NCBI RefSeq assembly: GCF_016920785.2
Contig: NW_024609857.1
Coordinates: forward strand, 65,702,488-65,766,487
Reading direction: 5' to 3'
DNA length: 64,000 nucleotides
Source: Ixodes scapularis
Taxonomy: Eukaryota; Arthropoda; Arachnida; Ixodida; Ixodidae
The position numbers and the translations under genes are program-made. The notes under the pieces were generated by a model that searched no databases, was not told the DNA's origin, and saw only the letters and a program-made list of their open reading frames with translations. Positions 47,401 to 57,950 of this stretch are shown here, in pieces (within the stretch, counting starts at the first letter, position 1; the number at the start of each line of letters is the position of its first letter).

Positions 47401-48644
47401 CCAATCACGCGCTTCGTGTCCAAGCAATGGCGACTACCGATGTTGCTTAATGAATTTTTGCAAAGAGTCTATTGCGGCACCTCAGCAGTAAGTACCGAAA
47501 TGGCGGCGACCACGAGAAAACCGGGAGATGGTGCGCCGATACTCCAACCGTATCTCCTTTTGTGGCTATCGCTTCGCCCTCTTAAAGACGCTCGAAGCTG
47601 CGGGCTGCCTCCACCGAGAATCGCCAGCCCACGCATGTGTTCTTTGTTCTTGGCGAACATTGCGAGCATGAACCGGTAGCAGAACAGGATTGCTCTGGCC
47701 ACAAGCTGAAACAAAGTTAACAACGTTGGATAAACAAAATGCGAGCGGAACGTAAACCTCAACCCACATACGCGGACATTAGATATAATAATAATTAAGA
47801 TAATGATAATTAAGTAGAATATAAGGAAACAATATTTCAGGTCAAAAACGTAGGCATATTACAGGAGTTTGTTATCCGAATGCCGAGGAATATGGTGTGC
47901 CTGCCACAAGGTTTGTATTTCAGTAAACTGAAATCACATCATTTATTGATTCCTGGAGAGCAACATCTGGCGTCGTGTGATGTGCACGGAAAATATTGTG
48001 TGAGGTTCGTCTCCCCGAAGCAGGCGGCCAACTATATATTGCATTTTGCGAACTTTCACGGGTGCGGGTCATACGAGTACAAATGCTTTATCCCATAACG
48101 AATACTGTAACAATGAAAAAGACGTGTTTTCGCCGTGAGCGGAAAACAATGAGCGATATGTTTATTTGCCCGTTCTTAAAACAAAAGCATCGTGTTTATC
48201 TTAAGGGATCGAAAATCAAAACGTACCCGGAATGTAAACTCCACGAAATTGTAAATAGATATGCCCTCGGGCAAAAACCGCGTGAGGGCCGTATTATTGC
48301 GCAGTTGGCGGCCGTGTGGTTTTGCCTCCATCATACACGGCTTGCTCGTGACGTAATCGTGCCATGTTGGTGGTTTTTGCTGCAGAGGATACAGGCTCAG
48401 CAGCAAGCTCGCTGCAATGGCGGCTGATATGGCATTAATGCAGGCCATAGATTGACGACAGGAGCGACGAAAAGCCTCTCTCTATGATCGACATTCCACG
48501 AACGGCCAATCGCTTACTATGGCGTCTTCAGTTGGATTTATTTCGTTTTCATCGACAGAAATAAGAGCAACGCGAAACGGCTGTCAACTTGACGGTGCTG
48601 GTTTAAGGGTCAGGCGACTCCGCGGTTCCACCCTGCCTTTATAC
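44489..48644. other. unassigned DNA
   Basis: I see no mobile-element ends and no named gene. Frames at 47335-47679 (plus), 47880-48098 (plus) and 47996-48427 (plus) are protein-like in places but overlap other frames and show no known motif. Confidence 0.4.
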
Positions 48645-49178
48645 CAGTGTCGAAGGCGTTACCGGAAAAAAAAAGGTAACGAAATACGTTACTCGTTACT
48701 TGAAAATAATAGCTCCGTGTCACCACCTTGCGTTACTTTAAAATTAAAAAAAAAACGCGTTAATGTTACCGTTCCCGATAAAAAAAAAAAATTAACGCAC
48801 GTTACTTTTGCTTTACTTTTCATTGACGAATTAAAACGTAGGACTGTTTTGTTGTTACAGGTACGCAGAAGCGTCATATTTCATGAACATGTTCATACAA
48901 AAAGCTAACATAATTATCTTATTTTTGTGCTGCTCCTTCTCAATACTCGCAAAAAAAAAAAAAAAACGCAAAGAAAAAATCTAGAAAGAACTTATATTGA
49001 ATTTGCCACCTAAAAGATCGAAAAAAAGTTAACATTTTTAAAGTCTTGGTAAAACACTTAGTGAGTAACGTACGTTACTCATACTGTTCTGAAAAAGTAA
49101 CCAGTGCGTTACTGCGTTACTAGAAATGTAACGCGTCACCGGTGATGCGTTACCCGTAACCTGTTACCGCTAACACTG
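48645..49178. mobile_element. 534-bp hAT-like element with GTTAC-rich ends
   Basis: The flanks CTTTATAC (48637-48644) and CTTTTTAC (49179-49186) agree at 7 of 8 positions. The ends are CAGTGTCGAAGGCGTTACC and the complement of CAGTGTTAGCGGTAAC. Both subterminal regions are filled with GTTAC/GTAAC words such as GTTACTCGTTAC and GTAACGTACGTTAC. CAGTGT ends with an 8-bp duplication and such motifs are typical of hAT MITEs. No coding capacity. Confidence 0.65.
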
Positions 49179-49295
49179 CTTTTTACTAACTTATCGTTCG
49201 CAACTGATGATACGTTGCAACACGGGACGCCACGGCGAGTCAAAATCCTAGAAAGATGGGAACAGAAAAAGGAGGGCTCCACCAAAATCATCTCG

Positions 49296-49399
49296 GAGCC
49301 AGGCACGTCGCAGGGTTCTTGTTTCGGGGGGGGGGCGCCCAGAACCAAATGTTGTATGAGGGGGAGGGGGGAGAGGGGGGGTCCCAGCAAAATGTAAGA

Positions 49400-49432
<33 letters not shown>

Positions 49433-49508
49433 GAGGGAGGTGGGCCCGGGCCCCATGGCCCTCCCCCCCCCCCCCCCCCCCCCCCCCCCCACCTGGCTAC
49501 GTGCCTGC
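49296..49508. repeat. poly(G)/poly(C) block with inverted ends
   Basis: GAGCCAGGCACGTCGCAGGG at the left faces ACCTGGCTACGTGCCTGC at the right, roughly complementary with indels. Between them are long G runs (about 49326-49334 and 49405-49428) and a C run of nearly 30 (about 49464-49490). Possibly a MITE with homopolymer-rich arms. Run lengths in assemblies are unreliable. Confidence 0.5.
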
Positions 49509-50619
49509 TTGGAACTAATTGAGGTCTCGGAGCCTCCACCTTTGCTGGTGTAGCCATAACTCTGTAACCATAAAGCTACACTTAAGAAAAAAAAAAGTCT
49601 ACAAATTTTTGAGCAAAAAAAGAAAAAAAAATGTGGCAGGGGTAGTAAAGGGGTGAAATGTCATGCTGATGATCTCTGCTCACATTGCATCTTCTTGATC
49701 TAATCGTATCCCAATCTTCGTCGTTAGCTAGGTTTGTTTCATAGTTTACAGCGACGGACGGCCTTCGTGTTCCGCAGAAAAGTACTCACACACTTTCTTT
49801 AGCGTGTACGCACCGTCTATCGCGTTCGAAAGCTTGGCCGCATGCCTCAATCCGACGGAGATGTACTGTATAATTTTGATTGTATCGTTAAAGGAGCGCG
49901 ATCGAGATGTGGCTCGAAATGTTCTCGGACGCGACGTTGGTCTGCTGCGCAGATCTGTCACATGTTCCGTCTGCGGGCGCCGTGATGTTTGTCTGCCTCA
50001 CTATTGTGTTCCTGGCGTCAAGGAGAAGATGGATTTAGGAAACCGTGGTTGAATGTGAACTAAGCGACATCGTTCTCGGCACCATGTACGGTTGTGCAAA
50101 CTTGATGATGTTGTTCAGTAACGACTCGGTCCAACATGGTTCATAAAACAAAACACAAAAAAATAGAGATTAATTTTTGGTGTGCGTATGATTTTTCCTA
50201 GCAGACACGACTTTCTTGTCGTTGTGGAGCTAGTAATTTATTTCAATATTGGATTCAAAGTTCGCCTGCAAAGTATTGGAATCAAGTTTATGGTGCCCTT
50301 TGTGGCGCGACAAGGACACCGCGCGACCGCATGCTTATAATAAAAGTTTTAAGGGCGAAGCTCCTTAGGGGTGGCAAGCCATGTCCGTATGTCCGTCCGA
50401 TGTCCGGCGTCGGGTGCTCGTGCTCCCGTGCTCATGTAGGGCAAAAAAAAAACAAACAACAACCGCGTCTCCACGTGGTGAATTATGTTGATTGGGGCGA
50501 AGCTCTGGTGGTGCTTGTCTGCGTAGACGCTGAACCGCAGCATGCCGAGCCTTTTGTTCGTTTTCATCCATGTCAGAAAAAGAATGTGTGGTAGGGAACG
50601 TGGTTATATACGCATTTGA
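49509..50619. other. unassigned DNA with a dispersed-repeat-like segment
   Basis: About 50345-50580 contains AGGGCGAAGCTCCTTAGGGG followed by GTCCGT-rich sequence and a second GGGGCGAAGCTC. I have the impression this is a common tick repeat, but no second copy exists here to confirm it. Confidence 0.35.
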
Positions 50620-50719
50620 NNNNNNNNNNNNNNNNNNNNNNNNNNNNNNNNNNNNNNNNNNNNNNNNNNNNNNNNNNNNNNNNNNNNNNNNNNNNNNNNN
50701 NNNNNNNNNNNNNNNNNNN
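50620..50719. other. assembly gap of 100 N
   Basis: Exactly 100 unknown bases, the conventional placeholder for a gap of unknown size. It removes the 5' part of the LINE that follows. Confidence 0.99.
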
Positions 50720-50855
50720 CGTCCCCGGGCACGGATGGAATATGATACTCAGCCTTCCGTCACCTGGAGGAAGCGGCTAGAACCTTCTTGTTAAAAGCAT
50801 TTAACTCTTCGTGGGAAAGAAGAATTACCCCGATGGAATGTAAAATTGCTCTTGT

Positions 50856-51983
50856 TTGCCAATTCTCAAACTTGGAAAGCTCGCCCTAGATATTAATTCG
50901 TATCGTCCAATTGGATTACCACGTTGCATGAGCAAAGTAATGGAACGAATGTTGCTAACCCGTATGGAATGGGATCTAGAAAATAAAGGATTATATCCCT
51001 CGTCCATGGATGGATTTCAACGCGGAAAAAGCAGCATCGACAATGTTACTGATTTATTGACTAGCATTGAACAAACGGAGACTGTGAATAAGATAACAGC
51101 AGCTGTTTTTGCGGACATAAAATCAGCATTCGATACTCTAAATTCTAGAACATGGGGCCATTCTTCACGATCAGGGAGTCATTGGCTATGGAGGACGTTT
51201 ATATATGTGGATTGCAAGTAACCTGAAAGTAAGACAAGTGGACATATATCGACGCCGGAGGGCAGCACTGGTTTTCACGAAATGAAGTGGGGAGTACCGC
51301 AAGGGATTGTCCTTAGCCCCATCCTTTTCAACATTTCTCTAATAAGCCTTCTTAAATTACTTTCTAAAACCGTTCACGTACCTATACACGCTGATTGTAT
51401 CTGTTTCTGGGCGTGCAGTAGGTCACTCTGCATAAACAAAGCAAGACTTCAGAAAGCAATGAACATCAGAGCACGCTCTCTCCACGAGTGGGGTCTGCAT
51501 ATATCACCGGAGAAATCAGCGGTGACGGCATTGAGGAGAAGACACACTGAGAAATACCCGATAGTGATCAATGGAAAACCAATTCCATACGTCACTGAAC
51601 ATATATTTCTGGGTGTCATTCTCGAAAGGCAACTGACAGGGAGGCCCCACATAAAGCGCCTAAAGAAAAAGCTGACCTTGTTTATCTATATAATCAGAAT
51701 GATTAGTGGGACTGAATGGGGATGTTCTGTCTCTGCGCTAATGGCCCTCTGCAATGCTCTGCTTCTCGGTCTTATGCACAACAGTCTTCCGGTTATGCAT
51801 AATGTATCACGGTCTCCTCTTAAAGAATTAGAAAGCGCTGAAGCACAAGCTCTTCGAGCTTGCTTAGGACTTCCGAAATGCACATCGAATGTGGGAACTC
51901 TGGCTGAAGCACGAGCAATTTCGCCCGCGATTTTAAGGACACATGAAACGTTGCGAGTTCCTCTTCGTCACAAAACTACGTAA
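50856..51983 (+). pseudogene. reverse transcriptase remnant of the LINE
   Basis: Residues INSYRPIGLPRCMSKVMERM, then GFQRGKSSIDNVTDLL and FADIKSAFDTL, are the conserved fingers and palm blocks of a LINE reverse transcriptase, including the first catalytic Asp. A frameshift near 51170 moves the sequence to another frame (IGYGGRLYMWIASNLK). The block WGVPQGIVLSPILFN resumes at about 51284. The catalytic box that should read as an aromatic-Ala-Asp-Asp is HADC here, so two of four positions, one of them a metal-binding Asp, are lost. The thumb/connector follows (WGLHISPEKSAV, FLGVILERQLT). The frame ends at 51983, with remnants beyond. Confidence 0.85.
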
Positions 51984-52242
51984 ACAACACATAGCAAATA
52001 TTTCAAGGGAGAGGCCATCCTCAGGATTTGCCAATGTAGTCACGCTTTTGGAGGGTTACATTCCCAGATCATTTAAAGCGGCAACAATTCCAAGATATCC
52101 ACCGCGGAAGTACCCCCCCCCCCCCCCCCCCCCCCTAGAAATCAGAGCAAGTACCGAATCACTTCAAAAACAAAAATGTCTGCGCCTGTGATCACGCAGA
52201 TTTCTCTTGAATACTTTAATCAATCCTACAAACAATTCCGCA

Positions 52243-52828
52243 AATTTTAACTGATGGCTCTACAATGACGTCATCATTGGCTCTGGGAATCTACATTCCT
52301 TTTATTAGAGCATCAATAAAAGCAAAGCTGAGCCACGTTATCTCATCAACGGCGACAGAGCTCGCAGCAATTTGAGCAGTGACACAAGGGGGAACAAAAG
52401 ACCCCTAAGTTTAGGGCAATATTTGTTGATTCGAAGACCGCTTTATACACCCTGTCCGCGATGAAAAAAAGTAACCCATATGTATACAACTTGCACAAGA
52501 TATCTTAGAAGCAGCTCGCGAAGTTTCATGAAATGGACGTCATTTTATTTTACAGTGGGTTCCTGCCCACTCCCGTATAACCGGAAATGTTCTTGCGACA
52601 GAGCGGCTAGAGATGCCCACGAAAGCATTAGTATTGTCTCTATTCTATTCTTGAGACCAGATGCAAATAGCATGATCAGAAACATCAGCCATGAAATAAC
52701 ATCGTTTCTTTGGGAAAACCGTCCATACCACTACAGATATCTTTACAATATTGATCCAAAGCTACAGTTTCGGGCTCCACGAGGTTTACCAAGACTAACG
52801 GAGACCGTGCTACACCGCTTGGGGCTGA
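52243..52828 (+). pseudogene. RNase H and connector remnant of the LINE
   Basis: About 52243-52372 encodes ILTDGSTM (first catalytic Asp) and STATELAAI (catalytic Glu), then a stop. VDSKTAL (second Asp) follows near 52428. The next segment carries the remains of a WVPAHS-type motif in a shifted frame near 52555. RAARDAHESI, LWENRPYHYRYLYNID and TETVLHRLG follow, up to the transposon insertion. Stops and shifts separate the blocks. A C run at about 52116-52134 sits just upstream. Normally the domain removes the RNA template during retrotransposition. Confidence 0.75.
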
Positions 52829-53838
52829 AGGGTGCCCTGCAATCCTATTTAAGCGTCTACCTTTTTTGCGGTTTCCACGTCTCTTGGGGTTCGGGCAAGC
52901 TAGCGGGCACGGAGAGAGTAACTAAATATCAGTGTGTCATATTTTAACCGGATGACGAAGAAACCTCCTCCACCTACGGGGGCGACCCACTGTGCCGAAA
53001 GCGCGCAATATGTGACGTCTTTGGTCCTGGGCTTACTACTGGTCAAAGCCGCTAAAAGTTTTTTTTTTAGTCGAGATACAAAATACAGGTGTCACGAACC
53101 GGTTCAATTACGTATGAAAGTAGCTTCTGTTCGGTATTTTAGATCAGAAAAGAAACAAATTCAGTTCATAAAGTACGGAAACAAAACCTTTCGACAAACC
53201 CGCCACCAAGCGGCGGAAAAAAACGGCGCATACTAGAAAGGGCCTGTGGGATGAGGTGCCGACGAACGGCGAGCGTAGAAAGGTCCCGGACGTACGTGGC
53301 GGCGCTGTGGTCGTATACCGGCTCGAGGATCCGACCGGTTCAAAGCGTTCTGAAGGCTTTCGGCGCGGGCTTGGCTGGCGATTTGGCCATTTGGCGGTAT
53401 GGCGGCGCGAAGTGCCTCCCGTTCTGAACTGATTTTTACCCCGTGTTTGCAGTCGTTTGTGGCCGATGAAGTGTTATGCCGAATTAGTCTGTAATCGCGC
53501 AGCAAATGCAATGCGAGCCGCCCTGGCCGCCCGCTTCCAACAGCATATCCAACACGTGCTTTAGCGGCGCCCTCTCGAGCCGTCGACACGGAGCGCGGCA
53601 GCCGTGAACGCTCGATGAGCTCACTACTCCTCCTCTAGTTGACGGCCACTCAAGCCAGGACCTATGACGTCATGAAGGAGGTTATTTTTTGCTTGTTTTG
53701 TAATTCTAGTTTGCCTATAACTTTTAAAATAAAGCAAAATTTGAGAAAATAAAAGTTTTTTTAAGTTACTACGTTCAGTGCGCTCAGGTTCGGTGTAAGT
53801 TAAAAACCAGTCAAAAAATTGTTGCAGGGCCCCTTTAA
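52825..53838 (-). mobile_element. 1.0-kb TTAA element, AGGGGCCCTGCAA family, copy 2, inside the LINE
   Basis: Reverse-orientation relative of 39007-40011. The left end is CTGAAGGGTGCCCTGCAAT (TTAA decayed to CTGA) and the right end is ATTGTTGCAGGGCCCCTTTAA. Removing it together with one copy of the target restores the LINE reading frame across the junction: HRLG before, FTYTKSYLSKIG after. That supports a 4-bp TTAA target duplication. It inserted after this LINE copy was already in place. No transposase. Confidence 0.85.
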
Positions 53839-54133
53839 CTTTACGTACACCAAGAGCTACCTTTCTAAAATCGGATAAGCTCAGTTTCCTGAATGTGCAT
53901 CGTGCGGGGGCGTCCATAACATCCCAAACGTGGTCTGCGAATGCAAAGAGTAGAGCCACGAAAGGGAATTAATGAAGAGACACCTCAACGTAAAAGAGAA
54001 AAAAACAAATAGCATCGACATAGTGTTTGGTCCCTGAATGACATCTTCTGACGATTATAAGGCCACAGAAGCTCTCCTGAAGTTTCTAAAGAATACTTTC
54101 GTTTACAGCATAAGCTGTAGGGTTCTAAAGTGA
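53839..54133 (+). pseudogene. C-terminal Cys/His segment of the LINE ORF2
   Basis: The frame resumes directly after the inserted element with TYTKSYLSKIG. After a stop come FPECASCGGVHNIPNVVCEC, with the C-x2-C...H...C spacing of the knuckle seen at the end of I-group LINE proteins, and LLKFLKNTFVYS. A stop follows at 54131-54133. Two internal stops show decay. Confidence 0.7.
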
Positions 54134-54785
54134 ACCGAAGTGGTAAATGACGCTTGCCAATGAAACACTCACATCTCCATTTATTCTTAATTTTTCCTTT
54201 GTATAACTTTTTATATTCTCTTATACTTCCTTTAAAAACATTTTTTTTTTACCTTTCTCTACTTCTTTCTATTCTTTGTTATTTCGTTCATTACACAGGG
54301 TAGCAAACCAGCACAAGGCGCTGGATGACATCACCGTTTTAATAAACGCCTACTTCTCTCTTACACTCGGCCACCAATCCCCCCGCGACATTTTACACAT
54401 GACGACTTAGCGTCAATTATTCTGTGCTATGTCGCCAAGCCTAGCGTACATTCTGGAATGGTGCAGTCCCGCGCTGCTGCGATAAAACATTGCTTCGTCT
54501 TGCGTCTCATTCGCACTTGTCCTCGTGCAAAAGGAGACGCCGAGCGAATCCACGCTCTCGCGCAAGTAACTCTGACAGCGTTGGAGCACTGCTGAAGCGA
54601 CGTTAGGCTGCAGCTGCAGCCAAACCTACAAGCGCGAGCTAGCCCGCGCTCCTGGCTTTTCGAAGTGCATTGCTATAGCGCGAGTACTCGGTGTGCTGGA
54701 AAACATAAGAAAGCAGTGAGCTCGTGCTCTCGTGCGTGTGGCTCCGGCGATAGCGTAGCATGTAATAGCTGACGCCGAGTATAGA
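54134..54785. other. LINE 3' flank and unassigned DNA
   Basis: An AT-rich pyrimidine stretch at 54180-54290 may be LINE 3' UTR or flank. A 17-bp palindrome, AGGCTGCAGCTGCAGCC, lies near 54606. No gene. Confidence 0.45.
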
Positions 54786-55234
54786 CCACGGTGTAAGATA
54801 ATACTCTTCAGGTGAGGACAGCGCGCTCCTCGCGCAGTGCGGATAAATTTCGCTTTTCACTCTCCCTCTTTCTTTCTCTCACTATGGTTTCAAGCGGCGC
54901 CAGCAGATAACTCGTCGACCCGTGGGCACGGCAAAGACGGCTCGTGCCGCCTCATGCTCCACACGCGCAGAGCTCCACACGCGCAGAGCTCCAGCGAGGT
55001 TGTCGCTTGTGGAGAAAGACCACGGCGTGCCGGGGTGTCATGGCAACGAGATAATTTTTTTCGCTCTCACACAGTTTCGCCGTTTGGCCGCCGGCGACTC
55101 TGTCAGCCGCGGGCACGGTGGCCGCGGAATGATGCAGCCTTTCGGATGCCCGTCGAACGAACACTATCTGATTCCTCGCGCCGCGCGTTCAGCCCCGCCG
55201 TATCCTCACCTAAAGAGTGTATCTTACACCGTGG
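54786..55234. mobile_element. 449-bp inverted-repeat element flanked by TATAGA
   Basis: TATAGA occurs at 54780-54785 and 55235-55240. The ends are CCACGGTGTAAGATA and the complement, continuing through ACTCTTCAGGTGAGGA. A 6-bp duplication does not by itself fix a superfamily. An internal tandem pair GCGCAGAGCTCCACAC lies near 54963-54992. Frames across the element (up to 152 residues) show no motifs. Confidence 0.65.
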
Positions 55235-55256
55235 TATAGACCTATTGCTTTACGGA

Positions 55257-56470
55257 GTATTCACTGGCGGCCATATCTGTGTGCGTGGTTGCTGAGCGCG
55301 TGCTGACGGCGAGCTTCCACAGTTCTTTTGCAACGTGCATTCGACACCATCAAAATTGCCGGCCTTAAGGTATGTTCATACGATGCATCTTTTAGGCGCG
55401 CAACAGTTTCGCGACACTCAAGTTTCGCGAAATGTGCTCGTTCACACGAACCGCTTCATGTGCAACAACGATGACGTTTAGACTCGCGAAAATAGTTTGG
55501 GTGTTGACCATAAAGTGGCGCTTCAGTTGAAAGCCAACATCATCATCATCACCATTAGCCATTCAGCGTCGTGTTCTCCACCTCCCGCCACATTCTAAGA
55601 GTCAAAACGCAGGCGAGCTGGTGAACAATCATAATTAAGAAATAAAACCTTAAGACAAGGAAACAAAAAGGGACATACACACCACCGTCTCAAAATCAGC
55701 ACAGCATACAGCTGTCATTTACTTCCATTTACTTAATTTACTCTTAAATTGTCATTTACTAGTTGTTCAATTGTCATTTACTGCCATTTACTTTATTTTC
55801 TGTTGAATATGTATAATTTGGATGGAGGTTGACAAAGAAGAAGACTGTTGTGGAAGTAAATGAGAAGTGTACGCTGTGCTGGTTTTGAGACGGTACTGTG
55901 TACGTCTCTTTTTGTTTTCATGTCTCAGGGTTTTATTTCTTAATTATGACTAAAAATAGAGGCGAATTATCATCATCACCAATTACGACTTCGTCCATCG
56001 CTGGATTTTTTTTCGATGTGCTACTCACTTTTCCTTCAGTGGTGCTTGACGTGCTTGCGGAAGCGCCGGCAGTATCCATCGTTCGTGGTTTCGATTTTTT
56101 TCGGATTTGGCTCGGCTACGACACCGGCAGTGCAAAGTGGTCTTCTCAAACAGCTCGCTCCCCCCTCAAAGGCCACGTGAGAGCGTTTCTGAGCGGCCAT
56201 TGGCGGCGCCCCCAGAGTGATTGACAGGAGTCGGCAAAGTTTCAGCAAAAGCTCGCTCCAGAAGCAAGGTGTGCGCGCAACTTTTTTTAGATGCGCGCGT
56301 CCTTCACGGACTCGTTCAGACGGCGCAACCATTTCGCGAAACTACGTTTCGCGACACTAGATGCGCGAGAAAAATGCATCGTGTGAACGGGCCTTTAGCA
56401 GGCTATTAATGTGAGCACGTTCTGAGCATGCGCCCTAAACGTCGCCCTCAAATATGGCGTCCAGTGAATG
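55257..56470. mobile_element. MITE, TATTCACTGG family, split copy
   Basis: TATTCACTGGCGGCCATAT opens the left half and AATATGGCGTCCAGTGAAT closes the right half. Both halves align with the intact relative at 42953-43135 in reverse orientation, for example GCGAGCTTCCACAG, ACACCATCAAAATTGCCGG, TTCTGAGCATGC and GCCCTCAAATATGGCGT. The element 55368-56394 interrupts it. Confidence 0.7.
55368..56394. mobile_element. 1.0-kb PIF/Harbinger-like element inserted in a MITE
   Basis: TTA lies at 55365-55367 and 56395-56397. The ends are AGGTATGTTCATACGATGCA and the complement of AGGCCCGTTCACACGATGCA, with TTTCGCGACACT/TTTCGCGAAA motifs just inside each end. An inner inverted pair (about 55628-55705 against 55873-55950) carries CCGTCTCAAAATCAGCACAGC and ATAATTAAGAAATAAAACC. 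The intact relative of the host MITE reads GCCGGTTTCAGCAGG where this one reads GCCGGCC-TTA-insert-TTA-GCAGG, so the 3-bp TTA duplication is directly visible. No transposase. Confidence 0.8.
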
Positions 56471-57407
56471 CTTCCTATATCACCCAAGCATCAAGGAGAA
56501 TGCAGAGATTGGTGTTCCACGCGCCGCACGTGCTGGCCTCAGCAGTAGTAACTTTTCTAAAGTAAATATGGCATCTTGCACGCGCGTTCGTCAACGCTTT
56601 ATTTTGGTTATTTACTTCGAATCTTTTATACGGGGGAGGTGTGCGCGTGTGGGCGCGTGGAACTCTAATCCCTGCATTTTCCTTGATGCTTGGTTAATAT
56701 AGCAAATGGTCTATTTGCCATATGACCAGAAGCATCGGTGTAGTTGCCTAGCCACTGTTTTCCCCGATTGGCCAAACACCGCGACACTACAACGTCTTTA
56801 CTGAGCTTAATTATCCTTTCATCGACGGAAATAAGAGCAAAGTCGCACCACTGCAAATCGATTCTAGTTCCCGCTCCGCTGGGAAGGGCTTAAATGGCCT
56901 GCCCAGTTTATTTCTTCTTTTGCCGGGGAAAACGGAAGTGCTCAAAGAGCCGCAGTGAGTGGTGTTTACTTGAGCATTAATGGACCCGATGTTCTGGGGC
57001 ACGGGGCGCGAGTGCATCCGCAAGACACGACCATGTTATAGTGGCTGCATTATCCACGCGATACGACCATAGAAGCGGCGCTGGAACGTTCGATTATGAA
57101 AGTGCCACTTTCGAATACAAACACCAGTTGGTATCTGTAAATACGCGATAGCAAAACGTAAAAAAAAAAGTAAAAAAAAATAGTATGCAGTTTGAGGCCT
57201 AAGCGCTCTATAAAACATCCCTTTTTTGCTGCTTTTTTTAGAGCCTCAGGGAGCACGTATGTTTCACTTTACGTGATAGCGAAGCCGAAGCTACTTTTAA
57301 AGCACGCCCGCCTGAACGATGCTCGCACTGCACGAGTGCGCATGCTTGGCAGGGACACGGAAAACAAGGAGCGCGCTCTGCAGCCTCCGCTACTATAGAG
57401 CTCCTGT
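56471..57407. other. unassigned intergenic DNA
   Basis: No gene or element is recognised. There is an A-rich stretch at about 57160-57181. Confidence 0.5.
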
Positions 57408-57699
57408 ATAGGCTCCCTACGGGAGCCAGAGTTGCGCGTCAGTTTTCCACGTGCCGCCGCGCCGCTATTCGCCGAGATCCGATCACGTGAGGATCCGGAT
57501 CAAATGCCGTGTAGGAAAGTAGATGTTGCACGCGCCCCGACAGTACGTTGCCCTGCTTTTGAGCGCCCCGCGCGACTCGAACACGCGGCGCCGCTATTCG
57601 CCGAATTCAGTCACATGAAGAGCAGGATCAACATGCCGTGCAGGAAAGACGGCGCTACGGGGATGAACGCGCAACTCTGGCTCCCGTATGGAGCCTATT
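57408..57699. mobile_element. 292-bp MITE with palindromic ends and an internal duplication
   Basis: The ends are ATAGGCTCCCTACGGGAGCC and the complement of ATAGGCTCCATACGGGAGCC, followed by AGAGTTGCGCG and its complement. Each end is itself a palindrome (GGCTCCC..GGGAGCC). Inside, GCGCCGCTATTCGCCGA occurs at 57460-57476 and again at 57588-57604, each followed by a related stretch ending ATGCCGTG(T/C)AGGAAAG. Confidence 0.65.
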
Positions 57700-57950
57700 T
57701 GCAACTTTCAGTGATGGTGGTACCCCAGTGTGAGAATCGCGCTCCCTAGCTCCTGAAGGATTGGCCTCATAATAAAAGGGCTTGTCTACACCTTCGTGAC
57801 ATGAAAATATAACGTAAGGCTCTTTTACTGCTCGTATATAGCAAAACTAGAATTACTTACGCGTCGCAGAACCAGCCTCGTACCGCTGATCTACAACGAT
57901 CATCCAGATGACAGCCATTTTGGTAGGCACCAGTGCGCCCCCTATAGGTC

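Larger units (their letters stand above)
50720..54133 (+). mobile_element. decayed RT/RNase H LINE (I-group-like), split by a TTAA element
   Basis: A non-LTR retrotransposon ORF2 remnant reads left to right: RT palm, RT thumb/connector, RNase H and a C-terminal Cys/His knuckle. RT followed by RNase H and such a knuckle is the layout of the I-group of LINEs (family knowledge). The 5' part, including any endonuclease, is lost in the gap. Several frameshifts and stops break the frame, and the element 52825-53838 interrupts it. The last in-frame stop is at 54131-54133. I did not find a clear 3' tail or target duplication. This copy cannot encode a working enzyme. Confidence 0.8.

Noticed and set aside
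47335..48427. several overlapping frames suggestive of a gene
   Set aside because: The frames disagree in phase and strand, and none carries a recognisable domain.
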